35,234 bases of DNA from Paludibacteraceae bacterium (GCA_017541805.1 JAFXYK010000023.1:1-35234); one strand, 5' to 3'; shown: positions 1 to 6,972, counted from the stretch's first letter. Translations and numbers: made by a program. Notes: generated by a model from the letters alone, not told the origin.

Positions 1-2
1 CC

Positions 3-146
3 GTCGCGCAGCGTAACACCGAAGGTGTTGACCAAATCACCAATGACCAATCACCAATCACCAATAAGGTCCTCCGCGACGGTCACGTCTTCCTCCGTAA
101 AGGCGACGCCTGGTACGACCTCTTTGGTCACAAAATACAACATTGA
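3..146 (+). CDS. C-terminal fragment of a probable secreted/surface protein
   Basis: An open frame enters from the left edge and stops at TGA 144-146. The last residues (VLRDGHVFLRKGDAWYDLFG) resemble the short C-terminal tail that ends many exported Bacteroidales proteins, a 'hydrophobic, Arg-Asp-Gly, ... Tyr-Asp/Asn ... Gly' strand-turn-strand pattern. The function of the rest of the protein is unknown because it lies outside the window. Just before the tail, a run of heptanucleotide repeats (38-65) is translated as DQITNDQSPITNK, so a low-complexity linker joins the unseen body to the tail. The other reading frames contain stops. The call as real coding sequence rests on the tail match and on the terminator downstream. 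Confidence 0.55.
   Translation, partial: VAQRNTEGVDQITNDQSPITNKVLRDGHVFLRKGDAWYDLFGHKIQH
38..65 (+). repeat. Heptanucleotide tandem array, 4 x 7 nt (CACCAAT unit)
   Basis: Four consecutive 7-nt units: CACCAAT, GACCAAT, CACCAAT, CACCAAT. It lies in frame within the partial gene and encodes an Asn/Thr/Gln/Pro-rich linker. It is one of several unrelated-sequence arrays of the same period in this window. Confidence 0.85.
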
Positions 147-161
147 TGACAATTTTTGATC

Positions 162-215
162 AGCACTTGCATAGCATTTGCATAGCATTTGCATAGCACT
201 TGCATAGCATATGAT
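162..215. repeat. 11-nt tandem repeat, about five copies
   Basis: Units AGCACTTGCAT, AGCATTTGCAT, AGCATTTGCAT, AGCACTTGCAT and a partial AGCATATGAT. It is non-coding and sits between the end of the partial gene and the terminator. The copies alternate C and T at one position. There are no spacers, so it is not a CRISPR array. Confidence 0.85.
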
Positions 216-240
216 CCCGAGTGGGAATATTGAACATAAA

Positions 241-264
241 GAAAAGCGCCAGCGGGCGCTTTTC
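241..264. terminator. Bidirectional intrinsic terminator between convergent genes
   Basis: A perfect 10-bp stem, GAAAAGCGCC (241-250) with GGCGCTTTTC (255-264), and a 4-nt loop AGCG. The stem ends in A/T tracts on both sides, so it can terminate the plus-strand gene ending at 146 and the minus-strand operon ending at 282. Confidence 0.85.
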
Positions 265-281
265 TTGTCTTATGGCTTTCC

Positions 282-1925
282 TTATTTCAATTCTCCTAAG
301 GCACGGTGGATCTCTTTGTCGAAGCGGATGTTATAGGCGGCTTGGCCTTTCTGGTAATAATAGCGAAGGACGATCTCCGAACCCAGCAGTTCTTTCACTT
401 CGTCTTTATTGCGTTGGATAGCCTCTTTATAATCCGGTGTGAGGAGCGGTTTGAGGGCTTCGAGTTGCGCCAGGGTGGTGGAGTCGATATCTTCGGCTTT
501 CGCCATCTTAATCATATCCTGGTAGTACTTGCCGGTCTCGGTCTCATATTCGAACTTCCGTTCATCCAGATAACTGCAGAACGCTTCTATATCCGCGTCG
601 CTCACTTCATACACGTCCGCAGCGGCGATGCTGTCGTGCAGGCGATGGTAGCGCGTGGCGAAATCGAAGAAATAATGATTGATATAGAGCGAATAGGTGA
701 TGTCCACTTTCGCGCTGTCTTTGAGCACGATGTCGGGTAAGATACCTCCGGCGGTGTCGCGCTTGAGTTCATGTCCTTTCTGTCGCTCGCTGTAGTCGAT
801 AGCCTGGATGCAACGTCCGGAGGGCAGGTAGTACTTACTGGTAGTGACCTTGATATGTCCGCCGTACGCTACCGAACGTACGTTCTGCACGAGGCCCTTA
901 CCGAAGGTGCGTTGACCGATCAGTTTGGCGCGACCTAAGTCTTGCAGTGCACCGGCTACGATCTCACTGGCGGAGGCGGAGTTCTTATCCACCAGCACCA
1001 CCAGCGGCAGATCTTTATACCGCGGTTTATTACGCGTAGGGTAGGTGCGGTTACTCATCGCCGTCTTACCTTTTGTCTCTACGATGGTCACTCCTTCCTC
1101 CACGAACAGGTTCACCATCTGCAGCGCCTCGTCCACCATACCGCCTCCGTTGCCGCGCAGGTCGATGATCAGCTTGCGCGCACCGCGGCTGTAATAGAGA
1201 TCATCCAAGGCATTGCTGAAGGCTTGCGCCGAACCCTCCGTGAACTCATTAAACGCGATATATCCGACGGGTTCGGACAGGCTGTCGGCCTGAAAGACGG
1301 TGTAGAAACTGACGGCATCGAGATGGATGTCCTCGCGCACGACGGACACCTTAAACGGTTTGTCTATCCCTTCGCGCTCGATCTCCAGCACCACCGTAGT
1401 ACCCGGTATGCCGCGCAGGTTATTGCTCACTTCGCTCACCGTCAGGCCCTTCGTGCTCTTGCCGTCCACACTCAGGATGCGGTCGCCGGCCAAGATACCG
1501 GCACGCTGCGCCGGCTTGCCTTCGTAGGGGTTGACGATATAGGTATCCAAAGAGTCCTTCCCTTTCACCTTTAACCTTTCACCTTTCACCTTTACAGAGG
1601 GTCGTTGCTGGATGATGGAACCGATACCGCCGTATTTGCCGGTGGTGAGCATGCGCAGGTCGCGGTCGTTCTTCTTGGGATAATAGACCGTGTAGGGGTC
1701 AATCTGACGCAGCATGGCATTGATCGCCGTCTCCGTCAACTCCTCATAGTTGAGCGTGTCCACGTAGTTCACATCAACCTGACGGAGCACATCATTGAAG
1801 ATCGCGATACATTCATCTGCCCGCGAGATAGCCTGGCGTTCCTGAGCGAAGCCAATTGAAAATTGAAAATTGAAAATTGAAAGGAGAAGCAATAACCCTT
1901 TCACCATTAACCTTTCACCTTTCAT
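282..1925 (-). CDS. S41 family C-terminal processing peptidase
   Basis: A CtpA/Prc-like serine protease, predicted exported to the periplasm. An N-terminal signal sequence has a Leu-rich core (residues 10-27). A PDZ-like domain follows (about 95-195, with GILAGDRILSVDG at 143-155), then the S41 catalytic domain. The Ser-Lys dyad is visible: S318 in NSASASEIVAGALQD and K343 in FGKGLVQ, the usual 25-residue spacing. The C-terminal 100 residues are charged and helical. It is the last gene of the minus-strand unit, 7 nt after coaD. Three heptamer arrays lie in the gene: one over the start codon, one forming part of the signal core, and one making an inserted VKVKGERLKVKGK loop at about 111-123. 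Met7 (1907) is an equally plausible start. The family call is secure. The substrate is unknown. Confidence 0.93.
   Translation of the reverse strand: MKGERLMVKGLLLLLSIFNFQFSIGFAQERQAISRADECIAIFNDVLRQVDVNYVDTLNYEELTETAINAMLRQIDPYTVYYPKKNDRDLRMLTTGKYGGIGSIIQQRPSVKVKGERLKVKGKDSLDTYIVNPYEGKPAQRAGILAGDRILSVDGKSTKGLTVSEVSNNLRGIPGTTVVLEIEREGIDKPFKVSVVREDIHLDAVSFYTVFQADSLSEPVGYIAFNEFTEGSAQAFSNALDDLYYSRGARKLIIDLRGNGGGMVDEALQMVNLFVEEGVTIVETKGKTAMSNRTYPTRNKPRYKDLPLVVLVDKNSASASEIVAGALQDLGRAKLIGQRTFGKGLVQNVRSVAYGGHIKVTTSKYYLPSGRCIQAIDYSERQKGHELKRDTAGGILPDIVLKDSAKVDITYSLYINHYFFDFATRYHRLHDSIAAADVYEVSDADIEAFCSYLDERKFEYETETGKYYQDMIKMAKAEDIDSTTLAQLEALKPLLTPDYKEAIQRNKDEVKELLGSEIVLRYYYQKGQAAYNIRFDKEIHRALGELK
1561..1595 (-). 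repeat. Heptanucleotide array inside the S41 peptidase gene, 5 x 7 nt
   Basis: CCTTTCA, CCTTTAA, CCTTTCA, CCTTTCA, CCTTTAC on the plus strand. It is read in frame by the peptidase gene as a Lys/Val/Gly/Glu-rich insert just before the conserved part of the PDZ domain. The same unit is used again at the gene's 5' end (1897-1931). Confidence 0.9.
1853..1882 (-). repeat. Heptanucleotide array forming a signal-peptide core, 4 x 7 nt
   Basis: CAATTGA followed by three AAATTGA units. On the gene strand it encodes the alternating SIFNFQFSI stretch in the hydrophobic part of the S41 peptidase signal peptide. Confidence 0.9.
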
Positions 1926-1931
1926 TTCTCA
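1897..1931 (-). repeat. Heptanucleotide array over the S41 peptidase start codon, 5 x 7 nt
   Basis: CCTTTCA, CCATTAA, CCTTTCA, CCTTTCA, TTTCTCA. Both candidate ATG starts (1923-1925 and 1905-1907) are formed by the array. The unit matches the array at 1561-1595, so the peptide KGERLMVKG at the N-terminus recurs internally as KGERLKVKG. Confidence 0.85.
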
Positions 1932-1932
1932 C

Positions 1933-2385
1933 CTATCTTAATGTGTTTGGAACGAATTCACTGACATCTTTGCCGTACGCATAGAGGTCGCGTACGAGGG
2001 TAGAGGAGATATGCGCATATTCGGGGCGCGTGTAGAGGATGATGGTCTCGATGTCCCCTAACTGTTTATTCGCCTCCGCCATGTTGCGCTCATACTCAAA
2101 ATCGCCGATACAGCGCATACCACGAAGGATGAACTGTGCCCCTTGCTCCTTGGCGAAATCCACGGTCAGGCAATCATAGATAGCTACTCGTACACGCGGT
2201 TGGTCCGCGAAGATCTTCTTGATCGCCTCCTCCCGTTCGCGGATGGGGAAAGTCTCTTTCTTGGTACTGTTTCGACCGATAGCGATGATAATCTCATCGA
2301 ATAACTCCAGACCACGTTTCACGATATCATAGTGGCCTACGGTAAACGGATCAAAGGACCCGGGAAATATTGCAATCTTACTCAT
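1933..2385 (-). CDS. coaD: Phosphopantetheine adenylyltransferase
   Basis: Catalyses ATP + 4'-phosphopantetheine to dephospho-CoA + PPi, the penultimate step of coenzyme A synthesis, in the cytoplasm. It is a nucleotidyltransferase-fold protein of 150 residues with the signature N-terminus KIAIFPGSFDPFTVGH, including the T-x-G-H nucleotide-binding motif. The C-terminal ISSTLVRDL matches the family's ISSTxVR motif. Length is normal (E. coli has 159). I start at Met5 of the longer frame because homologues begin directly with the KIAIFPGSF strand. The longer start at 2397 overlaps the upstream stop as TAATG, so translational coupling from there is also possible. It lies between an acyltransferase and an S41 peptidase. 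Confidence 0.95.
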   Translation of the reverse strand: MSKIAIFPGSFDPFTVGHYDIVKRGLELFDEIIIAIGRNSTKKETFPIREREEAIKKIFADQPRVRVAIYDCLTVDFAKEQGAQFILRGMRCIGDFEYERNMAEANKQLGDIETIILYTRPEYAHISSTLVRDLYAYGKDVSEFVPNTLR

Positions 2386-2390
2386 ATCTC

Positions 2391-2418
2391 TAAACATTAA
2401 ACTTTAAACTCTAAACTT
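2391..2418 (-). repeat. Heptanucleotide array at the acyltransferase/coaD junction, 4 x 7 nt
   Basis: TAAACAT, TAAACTT, TAAACTC, TAAACTT on the plus strand. On the gene strand it encodes the acyltransferase tail SLEFKV, supplies its TAA stop, and creates the overlapping TAATG that could start coaD. Confidence 0.85.
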
Positions 2419-3413
2419 TTTCTGTGATTCATCACAGGAAAATTATACATCTCGTATAATTTTGCTCTTAGGAAGAGCTCATCTTTGTTCGGCACATCGA
2501 TCATCGCCAGGCGGCTCTCTATATACGCATCAAATTCCGTGCCACGCGGATAGATCTCATATCCCTGGTGGATATGGCGGTCAATGATATCGCACACGGT
2601 TTGCAGCTGCTGCTTGGTGGTCGCTGTCCGCAGTTCGGGTTGAGCCGCGAGCATCGCATCGATCTCCGGGTTGATGCTGGGTGTGAGACGATAGACGACC
2701 TGTCCTTTCTTGCCGCGGATACCGGTGTGCATCGAATGCAGGTCATCTTTCTTGGTCTTGCGCCAGTTGGGATTATCGCGCTTGAGCTGCATCTCTGCGG
2801 CCTTGAGGTAGTCGCACGGGTCGTACTCATAACTGATGCTCACCGGACAGATATTGAGTGCTTTGACGTTCTCGAAGAAGTCATCGCCGTCCAGCGTCAG
2901 CATATGCAGCACGCTCGGCTGGGTGAGGTCATTACTGTCCTTGGCACGTCCTTCGCGTTGCGCCAGCCATATCGACTTCCCTTGTCCGCGCAGGTGCTTG
3001 ATATACGCCGATAACTGCTTGGCGTTGTCCAGCTGCGCATGCAGTCCGCCGTTGCGCTTGACGGCAAAACAGCGGTTGAAACGCATCAGCACCTCAATCC
3101 AGCGCTTGACGAACAGGTTATTGCCCACACCGATGAAAGGACGGATGAAGAATTTCAATCGCACCAAGAGCGATAACCATGCGGCATCGAGCACGATGTC
3201 GCGGTGGTTGGTCATAAAGAACGCCCCGTGCAGGATATCCTTCTTGATCTGTTGCTTATCGCCTAAGTACTCCAACCGGATCCCTTTGGTTGTCCGCCAT
3301 GCCCATATACGCAGAATAGGGAAGGTGATCAGAAAATCACTGATACATAACAACCATCCTACGCGGTAGGCACGAATGTCTCTAAACTGATATTCTTTAT
3401 TCTCTTTATCCAT
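2397..3413 (-). CDS. Glycerol-3-phosphate/lysophosphatidate-type acyltransferase (LPLAT family)
   Basis: A 338-residue protein predicted to acylate a glycerophospholipid precursor at the inner face of the cytoplasmic membrane. An N-terminal hydrophobic stretch (about 17-37) precedes the motif TNHRDIVLD (about 70-78), the LPLAT catalytic His/Asp block. Further blocks follow: VKRNGG (about 119-124), IWLAQREGRAKDS (about 148-160, the third-block Glu-Gly) and ICPVSISYEYDPCDY (about 188-202, the fourth-block Pro). This motif order is normal for the family, but the exact acceptor cannot be read from sequence. The start ATG overlaps the preceding YigZ-type stop by 8 nt. The last residues come from a heptamer array. 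Alternative: an uncharacterised ornithine- or sphingolipid-type acyltransferase. Confidence 0.8.
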   Translation of the reverse strand: MDKENKEYQFRDIRAYRVGWLLCISDFLITFPILRIWAWRTTKGIRLEYLGDKQQIKKDILHGAFFMTNHRDIVLDAAWLSLLVRLKFFIRPFIGVGNNLFVKRWIEVLMRFNRCFAVKRNGGLHAQLDNAKQLSAYIKHLRGQGKSIWLAQREGRAKDSNDLTQPSVLHMLTLDGDDFFENVKALNICPVSISYEYDPCDYLKAAEMQLKRDNPNWRKTKKDDLHSMHTGIRGKKGQVVYRLTPSINPEIDAMLAAQPELRTATTKQQLQTVCDIIDRHIHQGYEIYPRGTEFDAYIESRLAMIDVPNKDELFLRAKLYEMYNFPVMNHRKSLEFKV

Positions 3414-3759
3414 AGTTTTCTAAAGCTACTTTGCTCGCTTCGCGGTACGCGACCATCAGGCCGCCTGTACCGAGTAGGGTGCCGCCGAAATACCGGACGA
3501 CCACCACCAATATATTATCCAATCCTCGGGCATCTATCGAACGCAAGATCGGTGCTCCCGCCGTACCGTGCGGTTCGCCGTCATCCTTGGTGCGCCAGAG
3601 GTTAGGACCTAAGCGATAGGCGTAGCATACATGGCGGGCATCATGGTATTTCTTCTTATACCATGCGATGCGGGCTTTGGCTTCCTCCTCGTCCTTGATA
3701 GGTTCTGCGAACCCTAAGAACTTACTGCCCCGATCCTTATAGATGCCTTCGGCTGCCAC
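3406..3759 (-). CDS. Short YigZ/IMPACT-type protein (N-terminal domain only)
   Basis: A 117-residue protein with the conserved UPF0029/IMPACT N-terminal domain: EGIYKDRGSKFLGFA near the start, then HDARHVCYAYRLG, the DDGEPHGTAGAPIL block, and LVVVVRYFGGTLLGTGGL. YigZ proteins are typically about 200 residues with a second ferredoxin-like domain, which is absent here. The gene ends where the acyltransferase ATG begins (8-nt overlap). The start is GTG at 3759: a stop codon lies two codons upstream in frame and no ATG is available, so the N-terminal extension seen in homologues is also missing. The biochemical role of YigZ is unclear; the eukaryotic IMPACT relative regulates translation. It is the middle gene of a tight operon. 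Confidence 0.82.
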   Translation of the reverse strand: MAAEGIYKDRGSKFLGFAEPIKDEEEAKARIAWYKKKYHDARHVCYAYRLGPNLWRTKDDGEPHGTAGAPILRSIDARGLDNILVVVVRYFGGTLLGTGGLMVAYREASKVALENYG

Positions 3760-3762
3760 CTT

Positions 3763-3790
3763 TCAATTGTCAATTGTCAATTTTCAATTT
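3763..3790 (-). repeat. Heptanucleotide array at the C1B peptidase/YigZ junction, 4 x 7 nt
   Basis: TCAATTG, TCAATTG, TCAATTT, TCAATTT on the plus strand. It encodes the peptidase tail KLKIDN and contains its TGA stop. The YigZ GTG start lies only a few bases beyond the array. Confidence 0.88.
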
Positions 3791-4984
3791 ACGACGGATG
3801 TCTTTTGGTATCGCGTTTTTATGCACGAGGATGTCATTCGTCTTGTATTGCATGAACGCCTCGCTGATATACCAAATACCCTTGTAATCCGACTTGACGG
3901 TGCCCCAACTGTTCTTCACCATGTAATAGCGCTTGCCGTTCTGGTCTTTGGCGGTACCGAAGATCTGCATACCATGGTCGTCGGTCGTCTCCCAGTTGTC
4001 GAACGCATCCTGGCGCATCTGCTGGGTGATGGTCTTCTCCGGCAAGGGTTTATTGGTCAGTTCCTCTTTCTGCTTGTCCTTGGTCATACCTACCCATTTC
4101 GCCATGTCGCTACCGGTCAGGTCCGCTCCGTTGGCGTCATCCGGCATCACACCGATACCCTTGCGGGTAAAACCGATCTCACTCACGTCCGCACCCCAAG
4201 CCAGCGTATAGCCGTTCGCAATGGCGTTGTCGATGATACGCATCATCTCTTCCATCGGCACGTTGTACATCTGGTCCATGCGCCAGTTGTCCGGCACTTC
4301 GAGTGCAAAACGCTCATAGAAAGGATGGTGGGTATAACTGGTGATAGACACGTAATCTGAGGCATTCAGACCCAGACTCTTGACGAAACTCTGCGGCGTG
4401 TATTTCTTCCCTTCATACACGAACTCCTCCGGACACGGACCCAGATAGGTGTCATAGATAGCCTGTAAGCCTTCGCGCCATACAGGAGTCAGTTTCTTCT
4501 GTTTCGTCAGCCCGCTGAGGTAACCTTTGGCTACGGCACTCAACTCGCTGAACACCGGCAGCGTGTCCGCTTCGGTCCAGCCGTAGCGAATTCCCGGCAT
4601 CGCCTCTTTGGGCACTAGCCCATAGTGCTCCATGCAGTAGATGACATCGTATGCACTACCGCCTTCGGCGAACTTAGGCTCGTTGTAGAGACGTACGCAG
4701 TACGTCGCGCGGTCAATGAGGGTCTTGCTGACCACAAACATCGGCGCCAGTTCTACCTCTTTACCTTTGATACGCAGCACTTCGGACTCCAGAAAACCCA
4801 GGGTCGAGAACGCCCAACAGGTGCCGCTGCGGTGCTGGTCTTTCACTCGCGTGATAGGTACACTGTCCACCGTCGTGAACTGCCATCCTTCTACGCTATC
4901 TTTCTTCACTTCCGTGCTGTCGGTCTGGGCAGAAAGAGCACAGAATACAGAGCACAGAATACAGATTAAAAAAGTCTTTTTCAT
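3770..4984 (-). CDS. C1B family cysteine aminopeptidase (bleomycin hydrolase/PepC-like), exported
   Basis: A papain-fold cysteine peptidase of 404 residues. The catalytic residues are all visible: Q50 and C56 in DQHRSGTCWAFST, H337 in DDHGMQIFG, and N358 in VKNSWGT. These fit C1B aminopeptidases, including the Trp-Asp-Asp-His context. Unlike cytosolic PepC it begins with a signal peptide (MKKTFLICILCSVFCALSAQ), so it should act in the periplasm or outside the cell on peptides; exported C1B enzymes are common in Bacteroidetes. The signal core is built from a heptamer array (4935-4964) and the last residues from another (3763-3790). Its ATG lies 1 nt after the prfB stop (TAATATG). Substrate unknown. 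Confidence 0.92.
   Translation of the reverse strand: MKKTFLICILCSVFCALSAQTDSTEVKKDSVEGWQFTTVDSVPITRVKDQHRSGTCWAFSTLGFLESEVLRIKGKEVELAPMFVVSKTLIDRATYCVRLYNEPKFAEGGSAYDVIYCMEHYGLVPKEAMPGIRYGWTEADTLPVFSELSAVAKGYLSGLTKQKKLTPVWREGLQAIYDTYLGPCPEEFVYEGKKYTPQSFVKSLGLNASDYVSITSYTHHPFYERFALEVPDNWRMDQMYNVPMEEMMRIIDNAIANGYTLAWGADVSEIGFTRKGIGVMPDDANGADLTGSDMAKWVGMTKDKQKEELTNKPLPEKTITQQMRQDAFDNWETTDDHGMQIFGTAKDQNGKRYYMVKNSWGTVKSDYKGIWYISEAFMQYKTNDILVHKNAIPKDIRRKLKIDN
4935..4964 (-). repeat. Heptanucleotide array forming the C1B peptidase signal core, 4 x 7 nt
   Basis: AGAGCAC, AGAATAC, AGAGCAC, AGAATAC, then AG: a 7-nt period with an alternating 14-nt super-period. On the gene strand it encodes ILCSVFCALS in the hydrophobic core of the signal peptide. 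Confidence 0.9.
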
Positions 4985-4985
4985 A

Positions 4986-6092
4986 TTATTCAGGGAATTC
5001 CATTAAGTATGCTTTGATGAACGCATCGATATCGCCGTCCATGACGGCATTGACGTTCGATGTCTGATAGTTGGTGCGGTGGTCCTTGACGCGGCGGTCG
5101 TCGAACACGTAGGACCGTATCTGCGAACCCCATTCGATCTTCTTCTTTCCGGCCTCCACCTTCGCTTGCGCCTGACGGCGTTTTTCTAATTCTAACTCGT
5201 AGAGCTGACTTCTCAAATGCCGCAAGGCATTCTCACGGTTCTTCGGCTGGTCACGCGTCTCGGTGTTCTCTATGACGATCTCATCCGGCTGGTTAGTCAG
5301 CGGATTGATGAACTTATAATGCAAGCGCACGCCGGACTCCACCTTATTGACGTTCTGTCCTCCGGCACCGGAGCTGCGGAAAGTATCCCAACTGATACCG
5401 GCAGGGTTAACCTCCACCTCAATCGTGTCGTCGATGAGCGGCACTACGAACACGGAGGCAAAACTCGTCATTCGCTTGCCCTGCGCGTTATAGGGACTGA
5501 CGCGCACGAGACGATGCACGCCGTTCTCGGACTTGAGATAGCCGTACGCCATGTCACCTTCGATATTGAAAGTCACCGTCTTGATACCGGCTTCATCGCC
5601 TTCCTGCAGGTTTTCGATAGTCACGGTATAGTTATGCTTCTCGCAGTACCGCTGGTACATACGCATCAGCTGTTCAGCCCAGTCTTGTGCTTCTGTTCCT
5701 CCTGCTCCGGAGACGATCTTGAGCACCGCCGGCATCTGGTCTTCTTCATGCGAAAGCATGTTCTTCATCTCAAGGTCCTCCACCTCCGAGAGCGCATGGG
5801 CATAGGCTGCATCCACCTCTTCTTCGGTCACCAACTCCTCTTTGTAATAGTCGAACGCCAGCGCCAGTTCTTCCACTGCTGCGCGCACTCCTTCATAGCC
5901 TTCGATCCAGCGCTTGATACCTTTCACTTTGCGCATCTGTGCCTCCGCGGCTTTGGCATCATCCCAGAAACCCGGCGCTTGGGTATGTAGTTCTTCTTCC
6001 TCCAACTGAATACGCTTCTCATCAATCTGCAGATACGCCTTCAGTTTGTCCGCACGTTGTTGTACGTCTTTTAATTGCTCTATGGTTATCAT
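4986..6092 (-). CDS. prfB: Peptide chain release factor 2
   Basis: Recognises UGA and UAA stop codons and triggers peptidyl-tRNA hydrolysis on the ribosome. At 368 residues it is full length (E. coli has 365). The GGQ catalytic motif is at 244-246 in SSGAGGQNVNKVES. The stop-codon recognition loop reads SPY (199-201, in RVSPYNAQGKRMTS) instead of SPF, a variant I recall from Bacteroidetes RF2 proteins. The frame is continuous through the N-terminus. At the position of the E. coli programmed +1 frameshift (CUUUGA after GYL) this gene has CTGCAG, coding KAYLQIDEK, so the UGA autoregulatory switch is absent. The start overlaps closely with the TPR gene stop (TAATATG, 1-nt gap). Confidence 0.96.
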   Translation of the reverse strand: MITIEQLKDVQQRADKLKAYLQIDEKRIQLEEEELHTQAPGFWDDAKAAEAQMRKVKGIKRWIEGYEGVRAAVEELALAFDYYKEELVTEEEVDAAYAHALSEVEDLEMKNMLSHEEDQMPAVLKIVSGAGGTEAQDWAEQLMRMYQRYCEKHNYTVTIENLQEGDEAGIKTVTFNIEGDMAYGYLKSENGVHRLVRVSPYNAQGKRMTSFASVFVVPLIDDTIEVEVNPAGISWDTFRSSGAGGQNVNKVESGVRLHYKFINPLTNQPDEIVIENTETRDQPKNRENALRHLRSQLYELELEKRRQAQAKVEAGKKKIEWGSQIRSYVFDDRRVKDHRTNYQTSNVNAVMDGDIDAFIKAYLMEFPE

Positions 6093-6093
6093 A

Positions 6094-6834
6094 TTATAAA
6101 TTTTCTATTGCTTGTTCGATATATTCGATGTTCGCTTTGATCAGTTCGTCATCCGGCTTCATCTTCAGCGCTTGTTGGAAATATTTCAATCCTTTCTCCA
6201 AGTTCTCGCGGTAGATATAGACGACGCCTACGTTATTCACATACTCTGCCCGTTTGGGGAAATACTTCATTCCCATGCGCGCGAGCCGCTCGGCATTGTC
6301 CAGGTCCTCTGCCTCGAGGAAGCGCTTGAAATCCTCCTGGATGCGCTCGAACAGGATATCATATTCTTTGCTGAGTTTCTCATCATTGGTCCACATCCAT
6401 TTACCTTTGTTCTTCTGCTCCTGCTTCATCGCCAGTTCCAGCGTCTGCAGCATCCCTTCTACATTCAGGCAATAGAGTTGTGCCGTCGCTTTCCCTAAAT
6501 ACAGATCCAGACGGTTCGGGAACTTCTCAATGCCTTTATCCAGCCACATAAACGCCGTGTCTAACTCGGCGCTGTCCACGATGGCATAACCGTTGTACAC
6601 ATACCCGGCGATCTTGTTCTCGTCGATCGAGTCCTTCAAGATCATCACCTCTTCTCCGCACGCATAAAGAGGCAGGTCCACCGATATGGTGATGCCGGCG
6701 TGCAAACCTTTGTTCAGATGCTCGTTGAAAAGATCAGCGCTGACATCGCCGGTCCATATCGGCCTGCCGCCGCCCCACGCAAGCGCGTTCAGCGCGCCTG
6801 CGCATAAAAAAACTATAAAAAGGAATCTTTTCAT
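6094..6834 (-). CDS. Exported tetratricopeptide repeat protein
   Basis: A 246-residue protein with a signal peptide (residues 1-19, ending ALA) followed by a helical region with at least three TPR-like helix pairs. The clearest are around residues 80-110 (DTAFMWLDKGIEKFPNRLDL) and 190-240 (ERLARMGMKYFPKRAEYVNN, then a repeat ending ALKMKPDDE). It is probably a periplasmic scaffold; no enzymatic motif is seen. It is the first gene of the minus-strand unit and has its own promoter at 6859-6890. The partner is unknown, and neighbouring genes (prfB, peptidases) give no clear hint. Confidence 0.75.
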   Translation of the reverse strand: MKRFLFIVFLCAGALNALAWGGGRPIWTGDVSADLFNEHLNKGLHAGITISVDLPLYACGEEVMILKDSIDENKIAGYVYNGYAIVDSAELDTAFMWLDKGIEKFPNRLDLYLGKATAQLYCLNVEGMLQTLELAMKQEQKNKGKWMWTNDEKLSKEYDILFERIQEDFKRFLEAEDLDNAERLARMGMKYFPKRAEYVNNVGVVYIYRENLEKGLKYFQQALKMKPDDELIKANIEYIEQAIENL

Positions 6835-6858
6835 ACAGCGAATCTTTTAAATCGGGTG

Positions 6859-6890
6859 CAAAGTTACAACAAAAAAATGACATGTGCAAA
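6859..6890 (-). promoter_or_regulatory. Bacteroidetes-type promoter for the TPR-prfB-coaD operon
   Basis: On the minus strand: -33 box TTTG (6887-6890), 20-nt spacer, -7 box TAACTTTG (6859-6866), a full match to TAnnTTTG. It lies about 25 nt upstream of the TPR gene start. Confidence 0.85.
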
Positions 6891-6919
6891 TTTTCCCAAG
6901 AATTTTCCCAAGTTTAAAA

Positions 6920-6951
6920 TTTGCGTATATCAAAAAAAAGCAGTACCTTTG
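6920..6951 (+). promoter_or_regulatory. Bacteroidetes-type promoter for the radical SAM gene
   Basis: -33 box TTTG (6920-6923), 20-nt spacer, -7 box TACCTTTG (6944-6951). Transcription should begin near 6957, which excludes upstream in-frame ATGs and fixes the start of the next gene at 6973. Confidence 0.87.
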
Positions 6952-6972
6952 CGCCGTAAATGCATTGAAACG

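Noticed and set aside
162-215. CRISPR-like repeat
   Set aside because: The 11-nt units are directly adjacent with no spacers, and no cas gene is visible.
5990-6092. Programmed frameshift in prfB
   Set aside because: There is no UGA in the expected place and the frame is continuous.
6856-6972. N-terminal extension of the radical SAM protein from ATG 6856
   Set aside because: The promoter -7 box at 6944-6951 places transcription start after this ATG, and the added residues have no family similarity.
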